This document shows positions 21,223 to 32,487 of a stretch of 64,000 bases of DNA, in pieces. The stretch is from Sinohyriopsis cumingii. Its lineage: Eukaryota > Mollusca > Bivalvia > Unionida > Unionidae. The first letter of the stretch is position 1; each line of letters opens with the position of its first letter. The translations under genes and the position numbers were made by a program. The notes beneath the pieces are model-generated. The model was not told where the DNA came from. It saw only the letters and a program-made list of their open reading frames with translations, and did not search any database. The DNA lies in contig CM068841.1 of the NCBI GenBank assembly GCA_028554795.2, positions 24,919,308-24,983,307 of the forward strand. Reading direction: 5' to 3'.

Positions 21223-22050
21223 ATGGTTGATATTTACGGAAGAAGATCTTCACACGTTGAGAAAAAACCCGGCGATATTGATCTGTCAAAGTACGCGACT
21301 AAAGATGATCTCGCTGATATCATGAATCTTGCTGGAGTTGACCCAGATGAGGTTGTTATTTTTCAAGATCCATATGGTAAACTAAAAACGAGCAATATTA
21401 AATGGAATGATATAGTTCGACGAGTACTCGGTGGTGTCACGGATAATATACCTGTGTTTACTGACAGCGGAAAAATCAGGGATTCAAGTATATCGTTTAT
21501 AACCATCAGAGATCAAATTACAACAAGTATTGCTAATCGCGTGAAAAACACCGGCGACACAATGACGGGTGAACTCAACATGAAAGGAAACAAAATAACA
21601 GCTGTTATAACTCCAAAATCTGACAACGACGTCGCAAACAAACTATACGTCGACAACGTAGATAGTAAATTATCCACGTTGCGGGTCGAGTATGACGTTC
21701 ACGTAGGCGCTTTTGGAAGATTTCGCAGAAACCATCTAAAAACCGATGAATCTATGGATAATTTCTTTGGAAATCCTCCCGTCATCGACATGAAACTTTC
21801 TGATATCAAGATGAACATCGACACGATCAAACAAACACAGCAGGATATCGTAGCGGGGATTCCTGATATCGTTAACAAAACCAGTCTGATTAAAATTTCA
21901 GCCGGAATAATTCCAGGGCATATTACAAACATCGTATATACTGTATCATCTGGATTCGCAACATGGTCGCAGCAAAATAAAACTATCAAATATACCGCAA
22001 CAGTCACTGGCGTGTACAGGTTATCTATTTTCAGTGCTGCAAAATTTTAA
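21223..22050 (+). CDS. Fibre-like protein with phage tail-fibre motif, virus-like element
   Basis: An open frame of 275 codons starting six bases after the protease stop. The N-terminal part (LSKYATKDDLADIM) is helical. Residues 111-150 contain GDTMTGELNMKGNKI, then TPKSDNDVANKLYVDN, the 'GDTMTG-L-M-GNKI-...-D--NK-YVD' pattern widespread in phage and virus fibre or spike proteins (family knowledge). A helical stretch and a beta-rich tail (VYTVSSGFATWSQQN ... TGVYRLSIFSAAKF) follow, compatible with a trimeric fibre ending in a head. Attachment is the inferred role. Confidence 0.6.
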   Translation: MVDIYGRRSSHVEKKPGDIDLSKYATKDDLADIMNLAGVDPDEVVIFQDPYGKLKTSNIKWNDIVRRVLGGVTDNIPVFTDSGKIRDSSISFITIRDQITTSIANRVKNTGDTMTGELNMKGNKITAVITPKSDNDVANKLYVDNVDSKLSTLRVEYDVHVGAFGRFRRNHLKTDESMDNFFGNPPVIDMKLSDIKMNIDTIKQTQQDIVAGIPDIVNKTSLIKISAGIIPGHITNIVYTVSSGFATWSQQNKTIKYTATVTGVYRLSIFSAAKF

Positions 22051-22239
22051 ATATTTACAACGTTTCTATGGCGTCATTCAACCGATAAGTTTTCCGGGGT
22101 TGTATCTGTTATATTAAATAGCGGAACCGAAGAAATATTTATTTTGGAAGCAGCTGATAAGATATTAAACGCAACATCTTGCTGGTGGTGTTTGGAATTT
22201 GTAGCTGAAACACCGCAATTATTTACTGCATAAAAAATA

Positions 22240-22727
22240 TATGGATGGTGCACAATACAGGTACAATCAAGTGCGTGAATGGCAGGCAGCATTAAAAGAT
22301 CGAGTCGAACAATATACAGTAAAAGTAAAAAGAATATCGACAACGATTAGTTATCGTTGATGTGATTGTTTATTCAGTATCCTCTGTTGTTGCTGAAACA
22401 GGTGTTATATTATCAGCGGTGACAATGATGGCGCCAGTAGCCGTAACTATTTGTATTTCAGCAGCAGCAACTACTGCAGGTGTGCTTAATATCATTGCAA
22501 AAAAAATATGTACCTGCACGAATGAAAAATTATCCGATTACATGATAAGATTACATACAGCGACGGTCGCATACTCGAAGTTATCTTCGTTGTTTTCAGC
22601 GAGTCTCAGTGATGGAATTATATCTGATTTCGAGTTTTCAATGATGACTAAAATATATGAGGAAGGTATCGGTATTAAAGACATAAGTACTAATAATGAC
22701 AGAATTACTTCAGCAGATCGTGACTAA
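22240..22727 (+). pseudogene. Small virion proteins including a two-segment membrane protein
   Basis: First a short frame, MDGAQYRYNQVREWQAALKD, charged and helical. Then a 121-codon frame with hydrophobic segments (VAVTICISAAATTAGVLNII) followed by KKICTCTNEKLSDYMIRLHT and a helical tail ending SLSDGIISDFEFSMMTKIYE. The pattern 'hydrophobic hairpin - HxxxVxxAxxKL - LSDGxISDxEF' recurs in small membrane proteins I associate with other invertebrate capsid elements (memory, unverified). A role as an internal membrane or minor capsid component is inferred. Its end overlaps the start of the penton-like gene. Confidence 0.5.
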
Positions 22728-24097
22728 TACAACTCCGCCAAAGATAACGATGATCTCGGTAAGTTCATCTAATCCTGAATTTAGTATTAACTTTCCTACT
22801 GCAATTCCAGTAAAAGAAATAGCACTAGCGCAATTAGGCGTATATTACAGCTGGCCAAATATCAGATCAATATCATTTCATGGTACACCAGCAAATAATT
22901 TACTTGTATTTCATAACAAGAACAAACCTGATGGTACTCCGGCCTGGATAGATGTTGGAATACCCACTGGTAGTTATGAGATCGAACAAATCAATGAGGA
23001 ATTTCAACGTAGAATAAAATCAATAACAGGAAAGGAAGCAAAAATATCGATTAACGTTCATGAGCCGACGCTATCTTCGACGGTTGAGATACATTATCCT
23101 GATTATGCCGTTGATATCTATCAATCTACGATAAGATCCGTACTAGGTTGGCCGGATGTTCCCCCCGTGTATGAAGGACCACCAGAACCAGAAAAATCTG
23201 ATTTTACGTCAACAGGTAGCTCTAGTCACGATATTGAAATGACAGATTTTTGGTGGTGGTGGCGTGGACCTCGAACTTGGGATATTAGTTTGGATGATTT
23301 AATTGGTTATAGTGGTGGCTTATTTTCAGCTTTACCAGAAAGTAAACTCCGTGGCTATATTAATGAAGAAGATATTAAAAGAACTGTTGACAGTTCCAAT
23401 CTTGATCATAAAGATCAACTAAATAAACTACGTGAACGCCTCACTGAGTTTCTTTTCGATATAACATCCCACGAGACACGAGGGGGAAATTATCAAACAA
23501 ATAGAAATTCTGAATTATATCGCAGAAGCTATAGAACGCAATCACAACAAAATTATAGATCTAATTTTAAAATCATCTCCTGCTTCAAAAAAAATTTTAA
23601 TTGATAAATATAAAATCAAGGAATCTGATATACCGACGCTCAAATTTCCCGATTATGACCCGGACGCTCAGAGAAATCTGTCAGTGATGTCATTGATGAA
23701 TATTTTCCTAAAATGCTCGATGCATGGAGAAAACTAGCACCACCTCCAACTGTTCTCATATAATAACGATCCACATGGCGGCGGCAGGCACGTATCTCCA
23801 GGAATCGTTAATATAACTAGCACGATCGTGGTCAATCTGGTTTGTGACGTAGTCGATGGTAGCTATCAAATAGATCTCGGAAAATCAAATCAGGCTCAAC
23901 AAGGATATATTTTATATACATTCACACCACAAGTATCCCCTGGAAGTTTAATCGTGCAAGAACCAACTAATCCTGTGTATCTGCGGTGTCACAATAATAT
24001 GTTGACACGAATAAATTTTAAGCTCACAGACCACCTTAATCGCTTAACTGACCTACGTGGAGAAGAGCTTGTGATAAATCTGTATGTGAAATCTTAA
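22696..24097 (+). pseudogene. Penton-like protein of the virus-like element (fossil)
   Basis: The N-terminal block has ITMISVSSSNPEFSINFPTA, then EIALAQLGVYYSWPNI and IPTGSYEIEQINEEFQRRI, ending in a 'SVLGWP' turn. The C-terminal block has SPGIVNITSTIVVNLVCDV, DGSYQID and a jelly-roll-like strand set ending LRGEELVINLYVK. This N/C pair is the pattern I associate with the penton-like (single-jelly-roll) proteins of invertebrate Polinton-like elements, which cap the fivefold vertices. The stretch between contains a striking tryptophan run (FWWWWRGPRTWD) and charged helices. Broken, as part of the fossil element. Confidence 0.55.
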
Positions 24098-24116
24098 TTA
24101 ATCCAGTAAATATATA

Positions 24117-24347
24117 ATGTACCAGCACGTGAGGGTTTTTATACATAACAAAGAAGTACTTGAAAACGCCATCAGAACAGCGTTTTCACAGAACACAGAG
24201 CAATTTAACGTTAATTTAGTTATTGATGAATACGGAAGCGAGGATTTCTTATTAACACAAGAACAGTTAGATGAGCTCCGTCGAGAACATATTATCGAGA
24301 TCCTTCGTAACAGATCAGATTCTAAATTATACACACTCCTGTATTAA
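24117..24347 (+). CDS. Small acidic protein, unknown, virus-like element
   Basis: An open frame of 76 codons (MYQHVRVFIHNKEVLENAIR ... LYTLLY), last in the plus-strand virion block, with ATATATA just before its ATG. A helical and acidic middle (FLLTQEQLDELRREHIIEIL). No recognised family; it could be a real small gene, as it follows the penton-like gene by about 20 bp. Confidence 0.45.
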   Translation: MYQHVRVFIHNKEVLENAIRTAFSQNTEQFNVNLVIDEYGSEDFLLTQEQLDELRREHIIEILRNRSDSKLYTLLY

Positions 24348-24379
24348 ACTCGATCAACTTAAAAAAATAATATTTTAGA

Positions 24380-25345
24380 ATAAATAAATAAATATAATCA
24401 CTGATGGAATAAATTACACAAATTAATCAATTTTGTACAATCTGAAATAATTTATTATTATTCTGAAATATTTTGTTTTTTATGAATCAATCTGATGGGT
24501 TGGTTGGTACTTAAAATTATACAAATCAATCAGTTTGTTAATTCTGATGGGGTAATTGGTACTGAAAATTATACAAATCAATCAGTCTGCTAATTCTGAT
24601 GGGGTGGTTGGTACTAAAAGTTATTCAAATCAATCAGTTTATTAATTCTGATGGGGTGGTTGGTACTTAATAGTATACAAATCAATCAGTTTTCCAAAAA
24701 ATACTACCAAAAAAATATTATATTATTATTCTGAAATATTTTTAGTATCATTCTGAAATATTTTATTTTTTTATGAATAAATCTGATGGAGTGGTTGGTA
24801 CTGAAAATTATGTAAATCAATCAGTTTATTAATTCTGATGGGGTGGTTGCTACTCAAAAGTATACAAATCAATCAGTTTATTAATTCTGATGGGGTGGTT
24901 GGTACATAAAAGTATACGAATCAATCAGTTTATTAATTCTGATGGGGTGGTTGGTACTGAAAATTATGTAAATCAATCAGTTTTCCAAAAAATACTACAA
25001 AAAAATATTTTATTATTATTCTGAAATATTTTATTTTCTATGTAAATCAATAAGTTTATTAATTCTGATGGGGTGAGTGCTACTTAAAAGTGTGCAAATC
25101 AATTGATTTATTAATTCTGATTGGGTGATTGCTACTTAAAAGTACACAAATCAATCAGTTTATTAATTCTGATGGGGTGACTGCTACTTAAATGTATACA
25201 AATCAATCAGATTTGTAATTTTGATGGGGTGGTTGCTACTCAAAAGTATACAAATCAGTTTTCCAAAAAATATTTTATTATTATTCTGAAATATTTTATT
25301 TTTTTATGTAAATTAATCAGTTTATTAATTCTGATGTGATATACA
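24380..25345 (+). repeat. AT-rich 52-bp tandem repeat block inside the virus-like element
   Basis: About fourteen units near AATCAATCAGTTTATTAATT plus CTGATGGGGTGGTTGGTACT, with a 52-bp period, interspersed three or four times with a longer block containing TATTATTATTCTGAAATATT. The array lies between the rightward virion block and leftward small genes. An origin, transcription boundary or enhancer role is possible, but the sequence does not show which. Confidence 0.85.
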
Positions 25346-25429
25346 ATGAGGGAAATTAATCAGATTTTATATTACTACTCAGGGTTGCTTTGGTCGTTAG
25401 CCGCTGACATAATTTTTCTTAAGTATCTT

Positions 25430-25749
25430 ATGCGGGTACTGATTGTTTTTTTCGTTTCGACTCGCTGGATAATCCCGATCTGACCTTTTCTACTGCGACA
25501 GAAAGAGGAATAAATTCATTTACTCGATCATCGTTCACCATAGCCAGTGACTGAAACATAGCTGCCTGAATCCGCTTTATGAACTTATATTGAGATGATA
25601 GAACATACTTATTTTCATTTTTAAGTTCTTCTAACGTTTCAAAATCAGATATTATTTTTTTCAGGATTTAGTTCATCAGATATATTAATTGCATTTTCTT
25701 CTAGTTTTTTAATAGCAGAAATAATGTCTTTGATATTTTCATAGTTCAT
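25430..25749 (-). pseudogene. Small helical protein remnant, unknown, virus-like element
   Basis: The minus strand reads MNYENIKDIISAIKKLEENA at its start and, further on, ELKNENKYVLSSQYKFIKRI and NDDRVNEFIPLSVAVEKV. The composition is helical and charged. No known motif. First leftward gene after the repeat block. Confidence 0.4.
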
Positions 25750-25794
25750 TATATAATATATAAATCTTTAAAATAAAAAAAATTATCCCTATAG

Positions 25795-26015
25795 AACCCT
25801 TATCGAGTGTTTAGCGAGTTCGGCGGATGTTTCAAGGACGGCACAACATATACAATGAATATATACAATGAAATGGATATATACAATGAATGACGAGCCC
25901 CTATCGAGTGTCTTAGCGAACTCAGATTATGGATATATACAATGGAATGGGTATATACAATGAACGAAGGACAGTACAATGAAATGGATATATACAATGA
26001 AATGAATATATATAA
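25795..26015 (+). repeat. Short GGATATATACAATGAA repeats
   Basis: Seven or more copies of an ATATATACAATGAA/AAATGG unit, mixed with two copies of TATCGAGTGTNTTAGCGA at 25801 and 25908. Non-coding; frames through it are repeat products. Confidence 0.75.
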
Positions 26016-26039
26016 TAAATAAAGGACATCACAAACATA

Positions 26040-26275
26040 TACGCTCAGTAGACCCCACCCACAATAATCAAACCCGTGGGTGATACGAAAATATGTATCA
26101 ACCACCAGTTGATATGTGGTTGAGATTTTGCTGAGCGGAGGGGCTTGTTGTGGTTCCCCCCAATTATTATAAAAATCGCAATTATGCGCACCACCGACCA
26201 GTTGTCAGCCATGGGGATTCGATCCTGGACCGCGAGCGTCACAGTCCAATACGATACCGATTGAGCTATAGAATA
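26040..26275 (-). mobile_element. tRNA-derived SINE-like insertion in the virus-like element
   Basis: On the minus strand the head has an A box (TAGCTCAATCGGTATCG) and a B box (GGATCGAATCC), followed by a body ending near 26040 with an internal palindromic stretch (GTTGATATGTGG/CCACCAGTTGATAC type). The T stem does not pair well, so this is a SINE or tRNA pseudogene rather than a tRNA gene. A target duplication was not found. Confidence 0.55.
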
Positions 26276-26279
26276 TTCT

Positions 26280-27155
26280 TACAAACATATGTTTCGGAAG
26301 TTAATATATAGCTAATAATCATTGAAAACGAACTAATTTAAAATATTTTTGCTCAAAATACAATTCTGAATTCAAGAAATACATTTATACAATATATTCT
26401 CACCAAACAAGTTAGATTTATAAAGCTGGATTAAGGAATTTCCTATTTACTATACCGCTTATGATCCACGCCATCTATGATAGAACATCTGGTCCAGATC
26501 ATCTAACTGCTAGATTTTTCCATCCTCTCTATAACTGTTCAATGGAGAAATATATATTACGAGATTTTCCATTCGTAAATCTCTATCCGTGAAGAATATA
26601 GTCAAAGGGAGTATTTAGTTGTTAATATTACTCGATAAAAAAAGAAAAATAAATAATCACACATACGTACACAATCTCGCATTATATTTCTGCACTGAAC
26701 AAGAAAAATGCAACTAATTTTTAATTCCAAACATTATTATACACGTATTTCTGTAATCTAGTAAATACATGCAGGATCCATGTACTGTACTGTAGATCTA
26801 AAATTAACCCGATGTGATCGATACAGACTAGACGCTGGATTTTGCACTCAGTAAGCTGGAATATACATGTCATACTGCGCTCGGTTTTCTGTAGTTTAGA
26901 TGAAATATACATGTATTTCATGTTTTGTCTATGTGAAGTGCGCTGTTCTAAATGTTTCACGAATAGAACAGAAAAATACACGAACTGTATATTTTTGTAA
27001 GTTAGAAACCATAAACGGGTATGTAGATGATTATGACCATATACCGATGATCATAAAATTACCTCCCTTTCGTGAGTCAAAAAATAAGTAGTATTATAAT
27101 GATAATTTCTGACCAAAAAAAATAAATAGTTAATAAGTATAATTCGTGGTGGTGA
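26280..27155. other. AT-rich interval within the virus-like element, no gene seen
   Basis: Short frames only (26721-26981, 26900-27091), overlapping on opposite strands, with no motif. The interval may be an insertion of host-type DNA or degraded viral sequence. Confidence 0.35.
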
Positions 27156-27161
27156 TGATAG

Positions 27162-27660
27162 TTAACAATACTGAAAGGTGATTTTCTGTTTATATTTTTT
27201 TGAGAAATCGGTTTTATATATATTTTCTGCTACTTTTTGTACTGAATACGGGTGAATATCAAAGTATTTTGCAGCAGAACATATCGAACGAAATATAATT
27301 TCTTCGCCAGTTTCTGTGTTTGTGGAATTTACCGCCCTTCTAGAAACTGTCTTACATCTTCCAGTATTACCACATGCAGAGTTCACGCTTTGTGTGACAA
27401 CTCGATGGTTGGATGAACTATTATTTTGAGTATCCCCGTCAGTATGATCGATTACAAGACCGTCTTTGATCCCTCTGAAGAAACATTCGTAGATGAAACG
27501 ATGACAATGATAATGTTTCTTCCCAACAGTAAACATTAGATAACCAGCATTAGTAATATAACCAACCGGTCTCTAAAACCTACAGTGTCTAATGACACCA
27601 TTATGATCTGATTCATAGTTTGTTATTGTAGGATGTGGGACAAATTTATTTTGCTCCATT
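27162..27660 (-). pseudogene. HNH endonuclease with NUMOD-like tail, virus-like element
   Basis: The minus strand shows an N-terminal segment starting MEQNKFVPHPTITNYESDHN, then YHCHRFIYECFFRGIKDGLV followed by IDHTDGDTQNNSSSN, the HNH_3-type catalytic core (His, Asp-His, Asn), and a tail IIFRSICSAAKYFDIHPYSV that resembles a NUMOD1 DNA-binding helix. Such genes are homing-endonuclease-like free riders in large DNA viruses and their relatives (family knowledge). The role in this element is unknown. Confidence 0.65.
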
Positions 27661-27672
27661 TATACAATAATA

Positions 27673-27903
27673 TTATTTGTTTAAATCATTGTTTGTCTGA
27701 AATCTTGATATATAATCCTCCACGGATTTTATAGCGTTTTCACTATTATTATTTTTTTTGTCATAATATCTTTTAAGTTCTTTGAACCGTTTTCCACCAC
27801 ACTTTCCACATAATTCTGTTTTTCCTCGCACCCCAACACCACATCGCAGACATGGTATTGGTCCTAGACTTCCTCCCGTATATTTTATAAGTGCATCCAA
27901 CAA
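27673..27903 (-). CDS. Small zinc-ribbon protein, virus-like element
   Basis: An open frame of 76 codons with two Cys pairs, PCLRCGVGV and ELCGKCGGKR, forming a zinc-ribbon knuckle, followed by a lysine-rich helix (KELKRYYDKKNNN). It could be a transcription or DNA-binding factor; this is inference from the fold only. It lies just upstream of the HNH gene on the same strand. Confidence 0.5.
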   Translation of the reverse strand: MLDALIKYTGGSLGPIPCLRCGVGVRGKTELCGKCGGKRFKELKRYYDKKNNNSENAIKSVEDYISRFQTNNDLNK

Positions 27904-28013
27904 AATTCACCTCTACAGAATTTATTACATCGATTTACTGAACCGATCATGAGCCAAATGCACTGATTCATTGTATATATAATATTCTTTATTTAAATAT
28001 TTGTTTTAATTAT

Positions 28014-28773
28014 ATGAACGAATTTGAGAGATTATCCCACACTAGGCCTTCTAAATATAAATTTAATCTCGACAGACTATCTCCTAACTTACCAGTACGA
28101 GATTTGGTTGATCCGAAAAATAAAAGTTTGATCAATAAAATTCACGACGCCAAAGAAAGAATTTTACACAGATGCTGCATCTCATGTATGGTCAACGTTC
28201 AAGATTATACGTAATACTGTCAAGGACGCCACAATGAATGACAAGCAAGCGGCAACTATCATTAACTACATCACTGAATACGAGGGCAATCAAAAATATT
28301 TCTTCAGAGTAAAATTTATTGTACTAACAGAAACAGGTAGTTGGATTATCCGTGACAAACATGATCCTGTCCTTGGTAATAATAAAATTGCCATATTAAG
28401 TAAAAATTCCAGACCGGGTCTGTTGACGGGTATTGACAAACCGTATTATGAGCGAGCGTATCCTGTAACAGCAGTTATTTATGGAATCTATGAGATAAAT
28501 AAAAAACCCAACGTTGATAAACTGACACCCATGAAATTTTCAAAAATAAATTGTGTAGCCGAACGAGTAATATAATACTTTACAAACGCGATGCGTGGAA
28601 ATGGATTAACTGATTTAAGACGTGAAAAAATAAACTCGTGGGCTGATTCAGTTAAGGATACCGGTGCTACAATAAAAGATGTTGCTGAGTTAGGAAAAAT
28701 ATTAAAATTTCCAATAAAAGTATCAACAATAACGGGAGAAATACTGTACGAATCAAAATATAAATCGAAATGA
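28014..28773 (+). pseudogene. Three small unknown frames upstream of the polymerase
   Basis: Rightward frames at 28014-28214 (MNEFERLSHTRPSKYKFNLD...), 28234-28575 (MNDKQAATIINYITEYEGNQ...) and 28591-28773 (MRGNGLTDLRREKINSWADS...). They are tightly spaced (16-20 bp) and in the same direction as the polymerase, so they look like an early gene cluster. No motif is recognised in any. The middle one is mostly beta-like with PVTAVIYGIYEINKKP. Confidence 0.4.
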
Positions 28774-30189
28774 GCTTCAATAAATATCATTGATCATAAT
28801 GCGCACGCATGGACCAGCGCAGTAACAATATTTCCACGTGATCGAACTATTAGATTTTACCCCTCAGATATGGGGGGAGACATGTTTGATTTTATCAACG
28901 AAATAAGTAAAAACAATCCTGTATCGGTATGGTTATTTAAAAGTAATGAGGAAGGTGGATTTGATCAGTTTGTTAGACCAAATGGTGAAATCTATCGAAC
29001 AGAATGTCTCCATGACGAGATGAAAAATCTCGCGGAGAAGTTTTTAGAGTGCAAGCACTCCACGGAAAATACTGACAAATTACTAACTAATTGCTTTACC
29101 GTTCCATCTGTTGCGGCTCATTTCGCTAGAGAATTTTTTTATGGAAACCAACACAATTTGATTTACTTGAAGACGTACGCGCAAGTTAGATTGTGGAATA
29201 CCAAGTATAATTACAATGATGTTATCTCGGTTGATATGGTTGCATGTTATCCGGAAGTTTTCTAGGATACGGAGATTGTTCTGTGTACTTTAAAAGATTT
29301 GGTCACCCTACAAACGAGATGACGCGAGTGGCAGTTAATGGACCATTACCTGATTTTGATCTGACTGGATTCACTTGTGTTGAAACATTCGAGCTTAACG
29401 AAAATCTTCACAAGATTTATTATGTTTGGTTTGGCAGACATTTTTGTGAAAAACGTTGGGTGCGTATAGTTTTATTACGATATATGCTAGATTGTGCTGT
29501 ACTGACATCGTTGGTTGTCAGTGAGGCGATTATATCATATCACGCCCATGTCAGATTCTATCAGTCTCAATGAAGTTGTTAAGGAATTAATGGAAAAATG
29601 TCCTGGTGTTTCCGAAGATGATATTATCAAAGAAACTCCTAAAATTCTCGAGATTAAACTCAAAACCGCAAAAGATCTCGGTAGAAAAATTATAGGTAAA
29701 TTTACTCAAGGTGGTGCATATGATCATAAAAGACATCACGCACGATTAATTCTAGATGATGCCGAGTACGATTTTATAATTGCTGATACAACAGCGAGAA
29801 ATATACTTGTAAATCGAGAAAGTGTTTATTTATCCGACGGAACAAAATTGGGTACGATCGTTAGTTACATAAATGATGTCTCCCCACAGTATACCCATCT
29901 AAGATCTTCCATGTTGGCTTATGTTTCTATAAATTTATTATCGATGATTAATAGATTTCCTGAGACCGCAGTCAGAGTCGCAACAGATTCGTTTTATATT
30001 TCGAGTAAATATTTAGAATCTATTACGGAATTCACAAGTAATGATGAACGATGGAGTTCGTGGAGAATAAAAAAGGAAATATTACACAATTATACAGAAA
30101 CAGCAGATGTTCCGATGAGAAATTTTTATCGTAAAGGTAATAAAATATCAGAAATGTCGAAATCGCCATCGTTGAGTGATCCAATAACT
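28774..30189 (+). pseudogene. Diverged family-B DNA polymerase, virus-like element (fossil)
   Basis: Motifs in order: VISVDMVACYPEVF fits polymerase motif A (D--S-YP), LKTAKDLGRKIIGKF sits where motif B lies, and VRVATDSFYISS fits motif C (YxDTDS-like, ATDS). A segment near the start (IIDHNAHAW) recalls the N-terminal part of related proteins. The palm is recognisable, but I cannot see the three exonuclease motifs clearly. It is quite different from the protein-primed polymerase of the neighbouring elements. It runs into the helicase below and was probably one polypeptide with it in intact relatives (inference). Confidence 0.6.
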
Positions 30190-31217
30190 AGATATAAGAC
30201 AGTATATCTCAATGGACCTGGTAGATGCGGCAAAACGACTCGAGCAATTAATGTTTTTAGAATTTCAGATATGATCGTGCTGACACCCACACATAAACTT
30301 GCACGGGAGATGAAACAACGGCAAGTACAATCGTGCACGTATCATAGATCCTTTCGGTGGCGCGTCGATACATGGACTCCTGAACGAATGGGAGAAAAGT
30401 ATATACCTAAAATAATTATTTGGGACGAGTTATGCACGGTGTCATTGGATACAATAAAAACGTTTCTTGATTGGTTGTTGGCGAAAATACCGCTATAATA
30501 ATGTGTGGCGATCATGGTCAACCGCCGCCTTTTGTTGGACCATCTTCACATGATTGGTTAAAAAATTTCGTTGATTATTACGAAGAAATAGATGATGATC
30601 ATAGACCTCTCGATGCAAATTTAAAGGAGTTTAAAAAATTAATCAGATTACAATCAAACAAAATTCAGTGTGAAATAATACGTGGAGTGATCTCAGAGAC
30701 CTCAATGAACGATTTTTTAAATTTATGGACACCCAACGATTTGATAGTAGCAAGCAGTAAAATAATCAGAGACGTTTTACAACAGCAGTTATTCCAGCTG
30801 CATAAAGAAAAATATTCAGAATTACTCGTACCGTTGTGTTATAGACTATCAGATACACGAAAACAGAATATTAATGTTGATATTCCAGGACAGACTGAAA
30901 AGCAAAATCTCGTATTAAATTATATTGTCGCTGTTGATATCAGTGCTGTCGAAGATGCATTACGTGCTGACAAATCTCCATGGGCGTTTGGATACGCTAT
31001 GACGATCCACTCGTCTCAGGGATTAACTATTTCCGATACACGAGTTTGGATTGTAGACGATCGTATCGAGTGGTCAAATTTAGTTTATTTAGCGGTATCA
31101 AGGGTGAGAAAAATATCTCAATTACAGAGAATTATAATTCCTGAAATCGTTAATAAATTTAACATCATCGATGATGATATAATAAGAAAAAAAATTAATC
31201 GGATACAAACAATCTGA
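30190..31217 (+). pseudogene. SF1 (Pif1/RecD-like) helicase, virus-like element (fossil)
   Basis: Walker A LNGPGRCGKTTRAIN, Walker B KIIIWDELCTVS, motif III IIMCGDHGQPPPFVG, and the C-terminal motifs YAMTIHSSQGLTISDTRVW with LVYLAVSRVRKISQL. These are in the right order and spacing for a superfamily 1 helicase. It would unwind DNA ahead of the polymerase. Being next to, and probably part of, the polymerase polypeptide is unusual for Polintons, which normally use a protein-primed polymerase without a helicase (family knowledge). Confidence 0.75.
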
Positions 31218-31458
31218 TAAAAAAAATAAACGCGACTTTGATCTTGATGTTGAATTTATTATTGAGTTAAAACAGCAGCAGAATAATCATTGCGCAAGTT
31301 GTAATTGTATAATGCTGTGGAGGTATTCGAGTAATGATTCAAGACAATTTACCGTAGACAGAAAAGATAATAATCGCGGTCATACACGAGAAAATGTGAT
31401 GTTGACCTGTCTCGAGTGTAATTGTCGTCGGGGTGCTGGCACCCTTGGCGCTAGTTAA
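31209..31458 (+). pseudogene. HNH-type nuclease domain after the helicase
   Basis: Beyond the helicase the plus strand reads EFIIELKQQQNNHCASCN, then LWRYSS, then RQFTVDRKDNNRGHTRENVM and LTCLECNCRRG. The CxxC pair, the VDRxDNxxGH core and CLECN are the His-Me-finger/HNH pattern with a structural zinc. It may be the C-terminal part of the polymerase-helicase protein or a separate small gene. Too short for a separate frame call, so found by reading. Confidence 0.6.
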
Positions 31459-31474
31459 GTGATCGCGGTGGTAG

Positions 31475-32420
31475 CTATGTATCCTCGGGGATTATTTGTA
31501 GTTGTTCACGTACAAATCCACGCCGAGGAGCAGCTGAATCTAATCTGTAGATTGCAGGTCTACCTGAGGATCTTGTCACGGTGGATATTTTGTGTGTGGT
31601 AACACTCCAAATAGGATCAGTCGCTCTCGCTTTACCACCTTCAAGTTCACCCGGTTCATATAAATATCTAACTGTAACATCATCCAATATTTTTTGTTTT
31701 TCAATATCTTTTCGTTGTGTTGGTATGTTTTTTTTTGTAATTGCATTAATGGGTTTCATGTTGGTTGTTCGTGTAATCTCATTATTTAATGCAGCTATCA
31801 CGCTTGGTAATCTTGCAACCCATTAGCGAGATCTTTTATCTTGAGTAAATTCCTTAGCGTATTGATATCCAAATAACCGCTCAGCAAGTGTTCGATTAAA
31901 TCGCTCAACAATTGCCTGATGACGATGAATTGCAGTATGCCCTCGTCGTAGTTTGGTATTATGTTGTTTCATCAACGATGATACTAGACCAAGAAATTCC
32001 TTACCAGGATCAACCTGTAATAATTGCGGCCATCGTAATGGTCCTTGTTGATAAATTCGTTCAAACGCATCGGATGCTTCAGATGATGTTTTCGCTGATA
32101 GCGGTTCTGCATCTTTAAACTTTACTTGCAACATCAACAACGGTTAGCGCGTACTTGTACGTTTTTCTACGTACAGTATCATGTGGTAAAAACAGAATAT
32201 CAGCTTGATGAACTTCATTAGGAACATTAACATCGAAATACGCGTACTTGAATTTGTTTCGGTGGTGTTAGGTAAATTTGCCATATTGCTTGTTTGGATA
32301 GCCACGTTTTAGCAGTAGAATGTTTAACCGCTGCTGCATCAGCAAGTTTACTAATTGCTGCTTTACCTTTCCAGTATCCTTCTGGTGACTAATAAATCGA
32401 TTCCATTATATACTACCAGA
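31475..32420 (-). pseudogene. Retroviral-type (Polinton) integrase, virus-like element (fossil)
   Basis: On the minus strand, in order: an N-terminal part with TWLSKQAIWQIYLTPPK; the catalytic core with HQADILFLPHDTV and YKYALTVVDVAS (first Asp), PQLLQVDPGKEFLG (second Asp) and QAIVERFNRTLAERLFGYQY (Glu), a DDE set; and a C-terminal part VRYLYEPGELEGGKARATDP with GFVREQL, a small beta-barrel or chromo-like tail characteristic of Polinton integrases in marine invertebrates. It inserts the element into host DNA. Several lesions; not functional. Confidence 0.85.
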
Positions 32421-32487
32421 CCCAAACGCTACTTTACCTTTCATCGCGGATCTTAATAACCAATTAGTTAATGATTCTCTGATATTT

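Noticed and set aside
26185-26275. tRNA gene carried by the virus-like element
   Set aside because: The B-box side does not form a proper T stem and a repeat-like body follows; better read as a SINE head.
30190-31217. Host Pif1 helicase gene
   Set aside because: It is intronless, directly continuous with viral polymerase motifs, and surrounded by viral genes.
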